DNA of 64,000 bases from DASXUC01 sp036505015 (GCA_036505015.1 DASXUC010000071.1:62001-126000); one strand, 5' to 3'. Counted from the stretch's first letter, positions 17,405 through 25,934 are shown. Notes: generated by a model not told the origin, from the sequence alone. Made by a program: numbers and translations.

Positions 17405-17440
17405 GCAACAGCGCCGGGGAATTACTCCCGGCGCTGTTGC
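17405..17440. terminator. Strong hairpin between convergent genes
   Basis: A perfect 14-bp stem (17405-17418 with 17427-17440) encloses an 8-base loop. It lies 19 bases after the stop of the 57-residue gene and 14 bases before the stop of the convergent ABC ATPase gene. A U-rich tract is nearly absent on either side, so it may act as a bidirectional terminator or only as an RNA-stabilising structure. Confidence 0.7.
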
Positions 17441-17454
17441 TTATGGCGGCGGGT

Positions 17455-19314
17455 TCACACCAGCCGGGAGTAGAGGACCGCGACCGGACGCGTCGAGCGC
17501 TGCAGCACACGCAGGGAGATGTTGCCCTCCGGCATCGCGCCCGGCAACTGCGCGCCCACGATGATGATGCCGGCATCGATCTCCTCTGCCGCCGCAAGCA
17601 CCTGGGCGGCGGCATCGCCTCGCCGCAGCACGGCCTGGGCACTGATCCCCAGACTCGCCAGGAGATTGAGATCGGAGCGCAGATGCATCGCCTGCGGGAC
17701 GCGCTGTTCGATTTGCGCGTCGAGGTCCAGCGGCAGCGTGGCCCGCCGGACAACGTGGACGAGCGTGACCTCGGCCTGAACCCGCCGTGCCAGCCGCGCC
17801 GCAAACCGGAGATCTTCCCGGCCCGGCGCCCCGGCCGCCGTCGCCACCAGGATCCGATGCACTCCGGCGGGTGCCGACGGAACCGCCATCACCGCCGTGC
17901 TGCGCCGTCGGAGGTTGGCGTCGAGATCCGGCCGCACCATCCGCAGGATGTTCATCGCGTCGGCATGCGCAAACATCAGGATGTCCGGAAATCGCCCGCG
18001 CAGACTGCTCCACAACGCGCCGGGCTGCGTCCAGACCAAGTCATCCAGCTCTTCGGGAGTCACCCCCGGGATGGCGTCCGTCAGCAGCTTTGCCGCGGCC
18101 TTCCCGTCGCTTGCCAGCAGGCGCACTTCCATGCCTTCCAGGCCGCTCAACTGGCGGGCAAATTCGACCAGTGGCGAATCCGCCTTCGCCGACCTGATGT
18201 AGACCGTCACACGCAGCGGATCGGCAGGCAGCACGCGGTAGTGTTTCAGACCTACCCACAGCCGGTCGCTTCGGAGCAGCGCGGCCTCGCCGCCCGGCAG
18301 GACGGCGACAATAGTGCGGGCCGATTCTTCCTCCGCCGGCGACAGCGGTGTACGTGCAGGGATCGTGGTATCCAGCCGCAGGCGCAGCTTGACGTGGCCG
18401 CCGGCAAACGTGAACTCGTTGACCCGCGCCGAGCCGAGCGAGACACCCGGTTCGTCCGGTTGGACCGCGCTGAGGGCCACGTCTTCCGGCCGGAAGTGGA
18501 CGAAGAACCTCCGCCCCTGCTCCACGACCTTCTCCTCGGGGGCGATCGGCAGGCGGATCTCGCCGACGCGCAGACCATCCTCATGTGCACGACCGAGGAG
18601 GAAGTTTGCGTCACCAAGCAGGCTGGCCACGTACGGCGTCGAGGGGTCCCGGTAGAGCGCCTCGGGCCGCCCGCTGGCGACCAGCCTCCCGCGCTGCAGG
18701 ATCCCGACGCGGTCGGCCAGTTCGAATGCCTCCTCGCGGTCATGGGTCACGAAAATCGTGGTGATCTTCAACTCGCGCTGGATGCGGCGCAGTTCGCCCC
18801 GCAGATACGTCCGGGTGGTGGCATCCAGGGCCCCAAACGGTTCGTCGAGGAGCAGCACGCTGGGCTCATACGCCAGCGCGCGCGCCAACGCCACGCGCTG
18901 CTGTTGGCCGCCGGAGAGCTGCGACGGATACCGAGAATCCAGCCCGCCCAGCCCGACCAGTTCGAGGAGACGGCCCCGCACGCTGCTGCGCTCCTCGCGT
19001 CCTACCCTCCGGATCATCAGGCCGAACTCCACGTTCTGGGCGACGGTCATGTGCTGGAACAGCGAGTAGTTCTGGAAGACCAATCCGACCCCGCGCTGCT
19101 GCGGCGGCAGCATCGTCACGTCGCGGCCGTGCAGAAGCATCCGTCCCGCGTCCAGATCGGTCAGGCCAGCGATCAGCCGCAGGACGGTGCTCTTGCCGCT
19201 GCCGCTCTCGCCCAGCAGGACGTAGAGTTCGCCGTCCTCCACTTCCAGGTGGACGCCGTCGACGACGGCCAGCGACCCGAACCGTTTCGTCACCCCGTCC
19301 AGCACGATCGACAT
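17455..19314 (-). CDS. Sulfate/molybdate-type ABC ATPase fused to a universal stress domain
   Basis: This 619-residue protein begins with a CysA-like ABC ATPase: Walker A GESGSGKST (about residues 35-43), signature LSGGQQQR, Walker B LLLLDEPFGALD and switch VTHD. Residues from about 235 to 345 hold a TOBE-like regulatory region (HFRPEDVALS). From about 365 onward there is an extra 250 residues; the last 150 are a recognisable UspA-type domain (H-R-I-L-V-A-T-A, V-T-L-V-H-V-V, then I-I-I-V-G-A with a degenerate nucleotide loop). Ordinary CysA ends near 350. The region 365-470 may be a second, degenerate Usp unit. It overlaps the permease by one base and is the last gene of the operon. Confidence 0.9.
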   Translation of the reverse strand: MSIVLDGVTKRFGSLAVVDGVHLEVEDGELYVLLGESGSGKSTVLRLIAGLTDLDAGRMLLHGRDVTMLPPQQRGVGLVFQNYSLFQHMTVAQNVEFGLMIRRVGREERSSVRGRLLELVGLGGLDSRYPSQLSGGQQQRVALARALAYEPSVLLLDEPFGALDATTRTYLRGELRRIQRELKITTIFVTHDREEAFELADRVGILQRGRLVASGRPEALYRDPSTPYVASLLGDANFLLGRAHEDGLRVGEIRLPIAPEEKVVEQGRRFFVHFRPEDVALSAVQPDEPGVSLGSARVNEFTFAGGHVKLRLRLDTTIPARTPLSPAEEESARTIVAVLPGGEAALLRSDRLWVGLKHYRVLPADPLRVTVYIRSAKADSPLVEFARQLSGLEGMEVRLLASDGKAAAKLLTDAIPGVTPEELDDLVWTQPGALWSSLRGRFPDILMFAHADAMNILRMVRPDLDANLRRRSTAVMAVPSAPAGVHRILVATAAGAPGREDLRFAARLARRVQAEVTLVHVVRRATLPLDLDAQIEQRVPQAMHLRSDLNLLASLGISAQAVLRRGDAAAQVLAAAEEIDAGIIIVGAQLPGAMPEGNISLRVLQRSTRPVAVLYSRLV

Positions 19315-20114
19315 CAGGCGACCTCACGCTCGGGACGCGCCGTGAACCTGAGCAGGGCAAAGAAGAGCACGAAGGAAATCACGGTGAGCACGGCCGCCAC
19401 GGCATTCGCGGCCTGCACGTTCCCCGCTTCAAACTGAGCGAAGACGTACAGCGGCGCCGTCTGTGTGCGCTGAGCCAGATTGCCCGATACCATCACGGTG
19501 GCGCCGAATTCTCCCAGCGAGTGCGCGAAGGTCAGCAGGCCGCCGGCAAACAGCCCGCCGCGCAGCGCCGGCAGCATCACGTACCGGAATGTTCTCCACG
19601 GACTGGCGCCCATCGTATACGCGGCTTCCTCATAGGTCTTCTCGAGTTGATCCAGGACTGGCTTGACGGCGCTGACCATATAGGGAAAGTTCACGAACAG
19701 ATGGGCCATCAGAATGCCCAGCGGCGCGAACATCGGACGGAACCCGAGAGGGTCGAGGTACCGGCCGAGCAGGCCGATCGGCCCCCACAGCAGCAGCAAA
19801 CTGGTGCCCACCACCACGGTGGGGATCGCCACGGGCAGGCTGACAATCACACTCAGCGCGCCTTGCCCCCTGAACCGGTACCGCGAGAGGACATAGGCCG
19901 TCGCCGTGCCCAATACGGCGTTGATGGCGGCTGTCCCCAGCGCGATGAGGAGGGAGAGTCGTAGCGCGAACAACGCATCGCGCGAGGTCAGGGCCTCGAC
20001 GAAGGTCTTGGTGCCCCCGCTCGCCGCGAAGATGAACACGGCGGCGATCGGGAAGATCAGCAGCGGCAGCAGATAAGTGAAGACGATCCCCACGGGGAGG
20101 AGTGAACGCCTCAT
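19314..20114 (-). CDS. Sulfate-type ABC transporter permease
   Basis: This 266-residue inner-membrane permease of the CysT/CysW/ModB family has about six helices and the EAA loop E-E-A-A-Y-T-M-G-A-S-P-W-R-T-F, which contacts the ATPase. Only one permease gene is present, whereas classical sulfate importers use two (CysT and CysW), so this one probably works as a homodimer, as ModB does. It overlaps the binding-protein gene by 4 bases upstream and the ATPase gene by one base downstream. Substrate (sulfate, thiosulfate, molybdate or tungstate) cannot be settled from the permease. Confidence 0.88.
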   Translation of the reverse strand: MRRSLLPVGIVFTYLLPLLIFPIAAVFIFAASGGTKTFVEALTSRDALFALRLSLLIALGTAAINAVLGTATAYVLSRYRFRGQGALSVIVSLPVAIPTVVVGTSLLLLWGPIGLLGRYLDPLGFRPMFAPLGILMAHLFVNFPYMVSAVKPVLDQLEKTYEEAAYTMGASPWRTFRYVMLPALRGGLFAGGLLTFAHSLGEFGATVMVSGNLAQRTQTAPLYVFAQFEAGNVQAANAVAAVLTVISFVLFFALLRFTARPEREVA

Positions 20115-21115
20115 CTACTTTGCACCTCCGGAAGCACTTGGGCTTTCCACACCCGCTCGACGATGGCGGCATAGGCGGCCGGCCAGCCGCCCAGGTCGGC
20201 GACGGTAAACGGCCGCGCAATAGTCCCGAATCGCTCGTTGCCTCGGTTCAGATGTTCATCGACGCTGCGAAAGCCGAATTTCACGAAGATCCGTTGGGCG
20301 TCCGCGGACCACAGGTAACGCAGGAAGGCCTCAACCAGGTCGCGGTCACGCGCGCTGACGTTCCGATCGACCAGCACCACGACGTGCTCGCTGAGGATCG
20401 TCGACGGTGGATAGACCACCATCCCTTTGATCGGCCTACTGAGCGTCTCCTGCTCGTAGGTGATCAGCACATCCCCGAAACCCGCTTCGAACTGCGTCCG
20501 CACTGCCCGCGCCGATCCGGCCTGATAGCGGACGTTTCGCCAGATCCCCAGCAACTGCGCGCGGGCTTGCTCTGGCGTACCGCCGGGGATCGTCACTGAA
20601 CCGTACTCGGCAAGGATGGCCCACAGCGCTCCGCCGGACGTCAGCGGATCGGGATGCGTGATGCTGATACCCTGGCCTGCCAGATCATGGAAATCCCGGA
20701 TGTGCTTGGGATTCCCCGGACGCGTCACGATGATGAAGGGGGTGCGGTTGACCACGCCGCCGTGCGGGAAGACGCGCCAGTCGGTCCTCGCCACGTGGGC
20801 ATCGCGCAGGCGCAGGGCGTCCAGCTCGTGCGATAGGATCGCCACCTGGGCCGGGGCGCCGAACAGGATTTGATGGGTCACGATCCCCGAGCCGGCGAAG
20901 GCGCCGAAGAATTCCACGCGCTGCCCGTGCTCCCGCTGCCAAAGGTCGGTGAAGGCAGGGAAGATGCCCTTGTTCATCACCTCACCGAGTATGCTGAACC
21001 CATACACCGTCAGCGTGCGCGACGTCCCGGCCCCGCCGGCGGATGTACACGCCCCCGCCAGGAGCGCCCCGGCGACGATCACGGCTATCAGCAGCACCTT
21101 CGGTGGCTGACTCAC
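20111..21115 (-). CDS. Sulfate-type ABC substrate-binding lipoprotein
   Basis: This 334-residue protein has a lipobox (LLAGAC, Cys23) and the sulfate-binding-protein pattern: T-L-T-V-Y-G-F-S, F-A-G-S-G-I-V-T-H-Q-I-L-F-G-A-P-A-Q-V-A-I-L-S-type segment, N-P-K-H-I-R-D-F-H-D-L, then D-P-L-T-S-G-G-A. This points to sulfate or a similar oxyanion. It is anchored outside the membrane and feeds the permease-ATPase pair downstream. It overlaps the Rrf2 regulator gene by 4 bases, so it is expressed with its regulator. Confidence 0.88.
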   Translation of the reverse strand: MSQPPKVLLIAVIVAGALLAGACTSAGGAGTSRTLTVYGFSILGEVMNKGIFPAFTDLWQREHGQRVEFFGAFAGSGIVTHQILFGAPAQVAILSHELDALRLRDAHVARTDWRVFPHGGVVNRTPFIIVTRPGNPKHIRDFHDLAGQGISITHPDPLTSGGALWAILAEYGSVTIPGGTPEQARAQLLGIWRNVRYQAGSARAVRTQFEAGFGDVLITYEQETLSRPIKGMVVYPPSTILSEHVVVLVDRNVSARDRDLVEAFLRYLWSADAQRIFVKFGFRSVDEHLNRGNERFGTIARPFTVADLGGWPAAYAAIVERVWKAQVLPEVQSR

Positions 21116-21591
21116 GGGTCTCTTCTTTTCGCCGCCCGCCCCACACTACGCGTCGTGCGCTCGAGGCGCACCTCGTGTTCCACCATCTGCGCCAGGCTGG
21201 TGTGATCGAGCACGCGGGCCGTGGCCTCCCGCACTTCTGCCATCACCGCGCGAATACCGCAGGTACGCTCATCCACGCACTCCTCACACCTGTGGTACGC
21301 GGTGTGGCTGACGCAGGACATCGGCGCCAGCGGGCCGTCCAGCTCGCGAATAACCAATCCGATCGCAATCTCTGACGGCGCCTTCCCCAACGCATATCCA
21401 CCCCCGCGCCCGCGCCGGCTGTGGAGCAGCCCGTGGTTCTTCAGGTCGAGCAGGATCAGTTCCAGGAACTTCCTCGGAATCCGCTCCTGGCCCGCCAGGT
21501 CGGCGATGAGCAGGCGCCCGTTGGGATACTCGCGGGCCAATGCGACAAGTGCCTTCAGTCCGTACTTGGCTTTCTTGGAGAGCATCGTCAC
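21112..21591 (-). CDS. Rrf2-family transcriptional regulator
   Basis: This 159-residue winged-helix regulator opens with L-S-K-K-A-K-Y-G-L-K-A-L-V-A-L, the standard Rrf2 N-terminus, and has the R-R-G-R-G-G-G-Y-A-L-G wing. A cysteine cluster (C-V-S, R-C-E-E-C-V, R-T-C-G-I) with four cysteines could hold an iron-sulfur cluster, as in IscR and NsrR, though CymR/CysR-type members in sulfur control lack a cluster. GTG at 21591 or ATG at 21585 can be the start. As first gene of a sulfate-type transporter operon it probably senses sulfur or Fe-S status and represses its own operon. Confidence 0.9.
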   Translation of the reverse strand: MTMLSKKAKYGLKALVALAREYPNGRLLIADLAGQERIPRKFLELILLDLKNHGLLHSRRGRGGGYALGKAPSEIAIGLVIRELDGPLAPMSCVSHTAYHRCEECVDERTCGIRAVMAEVREATARVLDHTSLAQMVEHEVRLERTTRSVGRAAKRRDP

Positions 21592-21600
21592 TCTACTTTC

Positions 21601-21639
21601 CCTACTGATTTAGTAGACTTATATCCTTACTTATCAACA
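21601..21639 (-). promoter_or_regulatory. Candidate promoter and Rrf2 operator
   Basis: A perfect palindrome with 5-bp arms CTACT and AGTAG around AAATC-type spacer covers 21601-21615, ten bases before the rrf2 start codon. Upstream on the minus strand is a -35-like TTGATA (21639-21634), with a weak -10-like TACTAA about 16 bases later that overlaps the palindrome. A repressor bound there would block the promoter, so autoregulation is plausible. The -10 assignment is uncertain. Confidence 0.5.
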
Positions 21640-21886
21640 GGCCTGCGCCATTCCTCCCTGGAGAGATCACACTACGGGGACTGGTCCTGGTACCTGGTGG
21701 GGACGGCTTGCGCTCGACCAGTCCGCCTTCGGTTGCTTAACCTTGCCCCGGCGGCTAGAACCGGAAGGCAATTTCTTGCGCGCCATGGCGCCCCCTCCAC
21801 GTCTGCGTGCGACTCAGGCAAACCTTTACCAGGTTCTCCTCTCTTGCGGGGCTCAAGGTGTAGTCTAGAGTGGTGATAAGGCTCCT
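21640..21886 (+). other. Non-coding leader region upstream of the kdpD-like gene
   Basis: No gene is seen in this interval. It contains an 8-bp inverted repeat (GGACTGGT ... ACCAGTCC, about 21676-21722) and a self-complementary GCGCCATGGCGC at 21780-21791. A -10-like GATAAG lies at 21875-21880, six bases before the GTG start of the next gene. Potassium genes are sometimes preceded by c-di-AMP (ydaO) riboswitches, but the conserved cores of that class were not found here, so no riboswitch is called. Confidence 0.4.
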
Positions 21887-22960
21887 GTGGCTGCGGATCC
21901 GCCCTACGTCGCCACCGTAGGCGCGTGGGCCGCCGTCACCGGCATGTTAGTCGGCCTGCGGCCCTCGCTCCACCTGGCCACCGTCGCGTTGATCTATCTC
22001 CTCCAGGTGTTTCTCGCCGCCCTATTGTGGGGCCGCGGGGCGAGCCTCACCGCCGGTCTGCTGTCGTTCCTGTCGCTGAACTATTTCTTTACCGTTCCGT
22101 ATGGCACGTTCCGAGTCGCCTCGACCCAGGACGTGATCAGCCTGCTGGTCTTCCTCTTCGTTGCAGAGATGACCGCGCGGCTGGTGACCATGCTGCGAGA
22201 GCGGGAAGCCGAAGCCCGCCAGAAAGGCTGGGAAGCGGCTCAGGTTGACGCACTGCGCAAAACCGATCAGCTCAAGTCCGCCCTACTCTCGGCGGTCTCC
22301 CACGATCTCCGGACGCCGCTGTCGTCCATCCGTATCGCTGCGACCGGTCTGCTTCAGAACGAGCTCCACGCCAATGAGGAAGCCCGTCGGGAGTTGCTGG
22401 AAATGATCGACGCGGAGGCCGCGCGTCTTGCCCGTCTCGTCAACAACCTGCTTGACCTGTCACGTATCGAAGCCGGTGCGCTGACCCCCGAGAAGGAATG
22501 GACCGACCTGGAAGAGGTCGCTGCCAGGGCGGTCGATCACCAGCAGCATCAGGCTCCGCATCACCGCGTGGTGGTGGATTTTCCCCCGTCCCTCCCGCTG
22601 GTCCCACTCGACTTTACGCAGATTGAGAATGTCCTGGCGAACCTGCTCGACAACGCCGTACGGTACTCGCCCGAGGGCACGCCGATCCACGTTCGCGCCC
22701 GGCGCGAGGACGGCGAGGTCGTCGTCCAGGTGGAAAACGAGGGCCCACCTGTTCCCGTTGAGGCGGCCTCACAGATCTTCGAACGCTTCTACCGCGTGCA
22801 GCGTGACGGACGGGGCATCGGCCTCGGCCTGGCCATCTGCAAGGGCCTGGTGGAAGCGCACGGCGGCCGCATCTGGGTCGAGCGTCCGGGAGAATCCGGG
22901 GCCCGCTTTGCCTTCGCCCTGCCGGTGGGCGAGCATCCGCGGACCGGAGGATCGCGGTAA
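21887..22960 (+). CDS. KdpD-like sensor histidine kinase lacking the KdpD N-terminal domains
   Basis: This 357-residue kinase matches only the C-terminal half of KdpD. It has four closely spaced membrane helices (about residues 10-95, DUF4118-like), a short linker, the phospho-acceptor SHDLRTPL with His139, an N-box LLDNAVRYSPEG, and glycine boxes GRGIGLGLAICKG. The cytoplasmic KdpD sensor and Usp domains (some 400 residues) are absent, so it must sense potassium or turgor differently. It starts with GTG and overlaps the response regulator by one base. The neighbouring KimA-like permease supports a potassium role. Confidence 0.88.
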   Translation: MAADPPYVATVGAWAAVTGMLVGLRPSLHLATVALIYLLQVFLAALLWGRGASLTAGLLSFLSLNYFFTVPYGTFRVASTQDVISLLVFLFVAEMTARLVTMLREREAEARQKGWEAAQVDALRKTDQLKSALLSAVSHDLRTPLSSIRIAATGLLQNELHANEEARRELLEMIDAEAARLARLVNNLLDLSRIEAGALTPEKEWTDLEEVAARAVDHQQHQAPHHRVVVDFPPSLPLVPLDFTQIENVLANLLDNAVRYSPEGTPIHVRARREDGEVVVQVENEGPPVPVEAASQIFERFYRVQRDGRGIGLGLAICKGLVEAHGGRIWVERPGESGARFAFALPVGEHPRTGGSR

Positions 22961-23661
22961 TGCCGGGAGCCCGCGTCCTCGTGGTAGACGATGAGCCGCA
23001 GATCAGGCGTGCCCTCTCGCGGACGCTGGAAGCCAACGGCTTTGACGTGCGGGCGGTCGCAACCGGCGAGGATGCGCTGGCATCGGTCGGATGGCATCCC
23101 GACGTCGTCTTGCTGGACCTCATGCTCCCGGACCTGGATGGACTCGAGGTTGCACGTCGCCTGCGCGAACAGGTCGCCACGCCGATCCTGGTGCTGTCGG
23201 CGCGCGAGGAGGAACGGCAGAAAGTGGCAGCCCTCGATCAAGGCGCCGACGACTACATTACCAAACCGTTCGGGGCCGAGGAGCTGCTGGCCCGCATCCG
23301 CGTGGCCCTCCGCCGCACCGCCGGACAGGGAGCGGAGGCGGTCATCGACGTCGGCGAACTGCATATCGATTTCGAGCGGCGCCTGGTCATACGCGGGGAT
23401 GAGGAGCTCCACCTGACGCCCAGCGAGTACGCGGTATTGAAGTACATGGCACAACATGCCGGCAGAGTGATTACCCACCGGATGCTGCTGCAACACATCT
23501 GGGGCCCTGAACGCCTCGACGAAACGCAGTATCTGTACGTGCTGGTCAGCCAGCTCCGGCGGAAGATTGAGCCCGAACCCGCGCGGCCCGCATATATCTT
23601 GACGGAACCCGGAGTGGGGTATCGGTTTCGCCCGCCTGCCGATACGTCCCCGAAAACTTAG
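22960..23661 (+). CDS. KdpE-like response regulator
   Basis: This 233-residue OmpR/PhoB-family regulator has a receiver domain (residues 5-115; D-D-E near the start, phospho-acceptor Asp in LLDLMLPDLDG, Lys in ITKPFG) and a winged-helix DNA-binding domain (about residues 130-225, ending EPGVGYRF). It is the partner of the preceding kinase, overlapping it by one base (TAATG). The putative target is the KimA-like permease gene 48 bases downstream, before which lies a direct repeat suited to an OmpR-family dimer. Confidence 0.9.
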   Translation: MPGARVLVVDDEPQIRRALSRTLEANGFDVRAVATGEDALASVGWHPDVVLLDLMLPDLDGLEVARRLREQVATPILVLSAREEERQKVAALDQGADDYITKPFGAEELLARIRVALRRTAGQGAEAVIDVGELHIDFERRLVIRGDEELHLTPSEYAVLKYMAQHAGRVITHRMLLQHIWGPERLDETQYLYVLVSQLRRKIEPEPARPAYILTEPGVGYRFRPPADTSPKT

Positions 23662-23689
23662 GACTTCCTTAGGTACCTTCTGCTAGAGT
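23657..23689 (+). promoter_or_regulatory. Candidate response-regulator box and promoter of the KimA-like gene
   Basis: Two direct copies of CTTAGG (23657-23662 and 23668-23673) are spaced 11 bases apart, one helical turn, which is the layout of OmpR/PhoB/KdpE-family binding sites. An extended -10-like element (TGC then TAGAGT, 23684-23689) follows 10 bases after the second copy. The repeats sit where a -35 box would be and no good -35 exists, as expected for an activator-dependent promoter. The first copy overlaps the last codon and stop of the kdpE-like gene. Confidence 0.5.
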
Positions 23690-23708
23690 CCGGCACTGGG
23701 GTTGGCAG

Positions 23709-25868
23709 ATGCCGGACTTTCTACTGTTGGGACTGCTGGTCTCAGGGGGTATGTTCGCGCTGGGACTCAACCGCGGCTGGGATGCCGTGGTGATGGCCTC
23801 CGGCATCGTGATGGTATTGCTGCTGGCGGCGATCAGTTATCGCGCCCTGGTGAGGACGCTGTTGCCAACAGGACTCCGGGAGCAACCCGGCCGGCGCTTT
23901 CCCGCATTTTCTCTGCGGCGGTTCCTCCTGGGTCCCCCGCTGCCGACGCATGACATGCCCCTGCAGACCGTCGGGATCCTCGTCGGCCTCGCGGTCTTCG
24001 GCTCGGACGTCCTGTCTTCAGTGGCGTATGCCACCGAAGAGATGCTGGTCGTGCTGGCGGTTGCGGGAACGGTCTTCTTCGGGCTGTCGATCCCCATCTC
24101 CGTCGCAATCTCCACGCTGCTGCTCGTGCTGACGATCTCCTACCGCCAGACGATCTTCGCCTACCCGAACGGCGGCGGCGCCTACATCGTCGCGCGGGAC
24201 AATCTCGGCGAAGGACCCGCCCAGACAGCCGGCGCCGCGCTGCTGACGGACTACATCCTTACCGTGTCGGTGAGCATCGCGTCGGGCGTTGCGCAGATCG
24301 CGTCCGCCTTCCCCATCCTCACGCCCTGGCGGGTCGAGATTGCGGTCGGGGTCATCCTGTTCATGATGCTGGTGAACCTCCGTGGGGTGCGCGAGTCCGG
24401 AATCTTCTTCGCCGTCCCGACATACTTTTTTGTGCTCGTGATGCTCGGCATGCTCGCCGGGGGCTTCTACCAGTTCTTCACCGGCTCGCTGCAGCAGGTC
24501 ACCAACGTGCACCTGCAGACCACAGCGTTGCAGCCGCTCACACTGTTCTTGATTCTCCGAGCGTTCAGCAGCGGGGCGGTCGCGGTGACCGGGACGGAAG
24601 CGATCAGCAACGGGATTACCGCGTTCCGCGAGCCCCGCAGCCGGAAGGCCGCCGCGACGATGGCACTGATGAGTGTGCTCATCGGCACGATGTTCGTCGG
24701 CACGACCGTGCTGGCCAACCGCGTACACGCCATCCCCGTCTCGAATGAGACCATCATCTCGCAGCTGGCCAGAACGATCTATGGGGCCGGAGTCCTGCAC
24801 GTGATCGTCCTGGTGGCTACGACGATCATCCTGATCCTGGCGGCCAACACTTCCTTTGCCGACTTCCCGCGCCTGACGGCCCTGCACGCCGGCGACGGAT
24901 TTCTCCCCCGCCAGCTGACCTATCGCGGCAGCCGGCTCGTCTTCTCCTGGGGGATCGTGGTGCTGGCCGCGGTCTCATGCCTGCTGGTGATCGCCTTCAG
25001 GGCGGATGTGACCCGCCTCATCCCGCTCTACGCAATCGGCGTGTTCCTCTCGTTCACGATGTCGCAGATCGGCATGGTGGTGAGGTGGCAGAAGATAGGC
25101 CGACTGAAGCCTGGAGAGAAGATTGAGACGAAGGGATCGGTGCTGCAGTATGAACCGCGCTGGCGGATGAAGCAAGCGGTGAACGCGATCGGTGCCCTCC
25201 TCACCTCCGCCGTGATCGTCGTCCTCGCCGTGACCAAGTTCCTCGGCGGCGCGTGGATCGTCATCATCCTGATCCCAACACTCGTCCTGATCTTCTTCCG
25301 CATCCACCGCCATTACCAGGAAGTTCGGCGGAAGCTCAGCATCAGCGAGCTGAGCCGTCCGCTCCCGCCCGTACCGATCATCCACCTCGTGCTGATCTCC
25401 AACGTCCACGCGGCGACGCTTCGGCAGATCCAGTTCATGCAGTCCCTGGGCTTCCGCTGGCTCGCCGTCCACGTCGCCACCGACGAGGAGAAAGCGACCG
25501 ACGTCCGGGGCAAGTGGGACCGCTTCTTCCCTCCGGACCAACTGGTGGTCCTTCCCTCGCCAATCCGCGACCTGGTCGGCCCAATCCGGGCCTACGTGGA
25601 GCGCCTCCGCGCGGCAAATCCCGATGCGTTCATCCACGTCATCATGGCCCAGATCCTCATGGACAACATGGTCGAACAGGCACTCCATCAGAACACGACA
25701 CTGATTTTCAAACTCGCCCTGCAGCAGATCCCCATGGTCGCGGTCACCGATGTGGCGTACCCGCTTCATCCGGAGGAGCCGGAGGAAATTACCGACATGG
25801 TACCGGGGACAGAGCGAGCGGTGTCGCCGCTGGGGCGGGTTGGGCGGACGCCGCCGGCGCAGAAGTGA
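23709..25868 (+). CDS. KimA-like APC-family potassium permease
   Basis: This 719-residue protein has an N-terminal APC-type transporter domain of about twelve helices (roughly residues 75-545) and a cytoplasmic C-terminal domain of about 150 residues. The motif F-G-S-D-V-L-S-S-V-A-Y-A-T-E-E and the later Y-P-N-G-G-G-A-Y are characteristic of the KimA/YdaO group, high-affinity proton-coupled potassium importers. The first 70 residues add two extra hydrophobic segments. Amino acid transport is the generic family label, but the adjacent KdpDE-like pair favours potassium. The substrate assignment is by analogy. Confidence 0.82.
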   Translation: MPDFLLLGLLVSGGMFALGLNRGWDAVVMASGIVMVLLLAAISYRALVRTLLPTGLREQPGRRFPAFSLRRFLLGPPLPTHDMPLQTVGILVGLAVFGSDVLSSVAYATEEMLVVLAVAGTVFFGLSIPISVAISTLLLVLTISYRQTIFAYPNGGGAYIVARDNLGEGPAQTAGAALLTDYILTVSVSIASGVAQIASAFPILTPWRVEIAVGVILFMMLVNLRGVRESGIFFAVPTYFFVLVMLGMLAGGFYQFFTGSLQQVTNVHLQTTALQPLTLFLILRAFSSGAVAVTGTEAISNGITAFREPRSRKAAATMALMSVLIGTMFVGTTVLANRVHAIPVSNETIISQLARTIYGAGVLHVIVLVATTIILILAANTSFADFPRLTALHAGDGFLPRQLTYRGSRLVFSWGIVVLAAVSCLLVIAFRADVTRLIPLYAIGVFLSFTMSQIGMVVRWQKIGRLKPGEKIETKGSVLQYEPRWRMKQAVNAIGALLTSAVIVVLAVTKFLGGAWIVIILIPTLVLIFFRIHRHYQEVRRKLSISELSRPLPPVPIIHLVLISNVHAATLRQIQFMQSLGFRWLAVHVATDEEKATDVRGKWDRFFPPDQLVVLPSPIRDLVGPIRAYVERLRAANPDAFIHVIMAQILMDNMVEQALHQNTTLIFKLALQQIPMVAVTDVAYPLHPEEPEEITDMVPGTERAVSPLGRVGRTPPAQK

Positions 25869-25934
25869 TGAACGTCGGCCATAGTTCATCTGGGGCAATT
25901 CATGAAGCGGGTCTCTGTCTTCGCAAAAAAGTGT

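Noticed and set aside
21640..21886. Possible c-di-AMP (ydaO-type) riboswitch before the potassium genes
   Set aside because: Inverted repeats exist, but I could not find the conserved core segments of that riboswitch, so structure alone is not enough. A covariance-model search would settle it.
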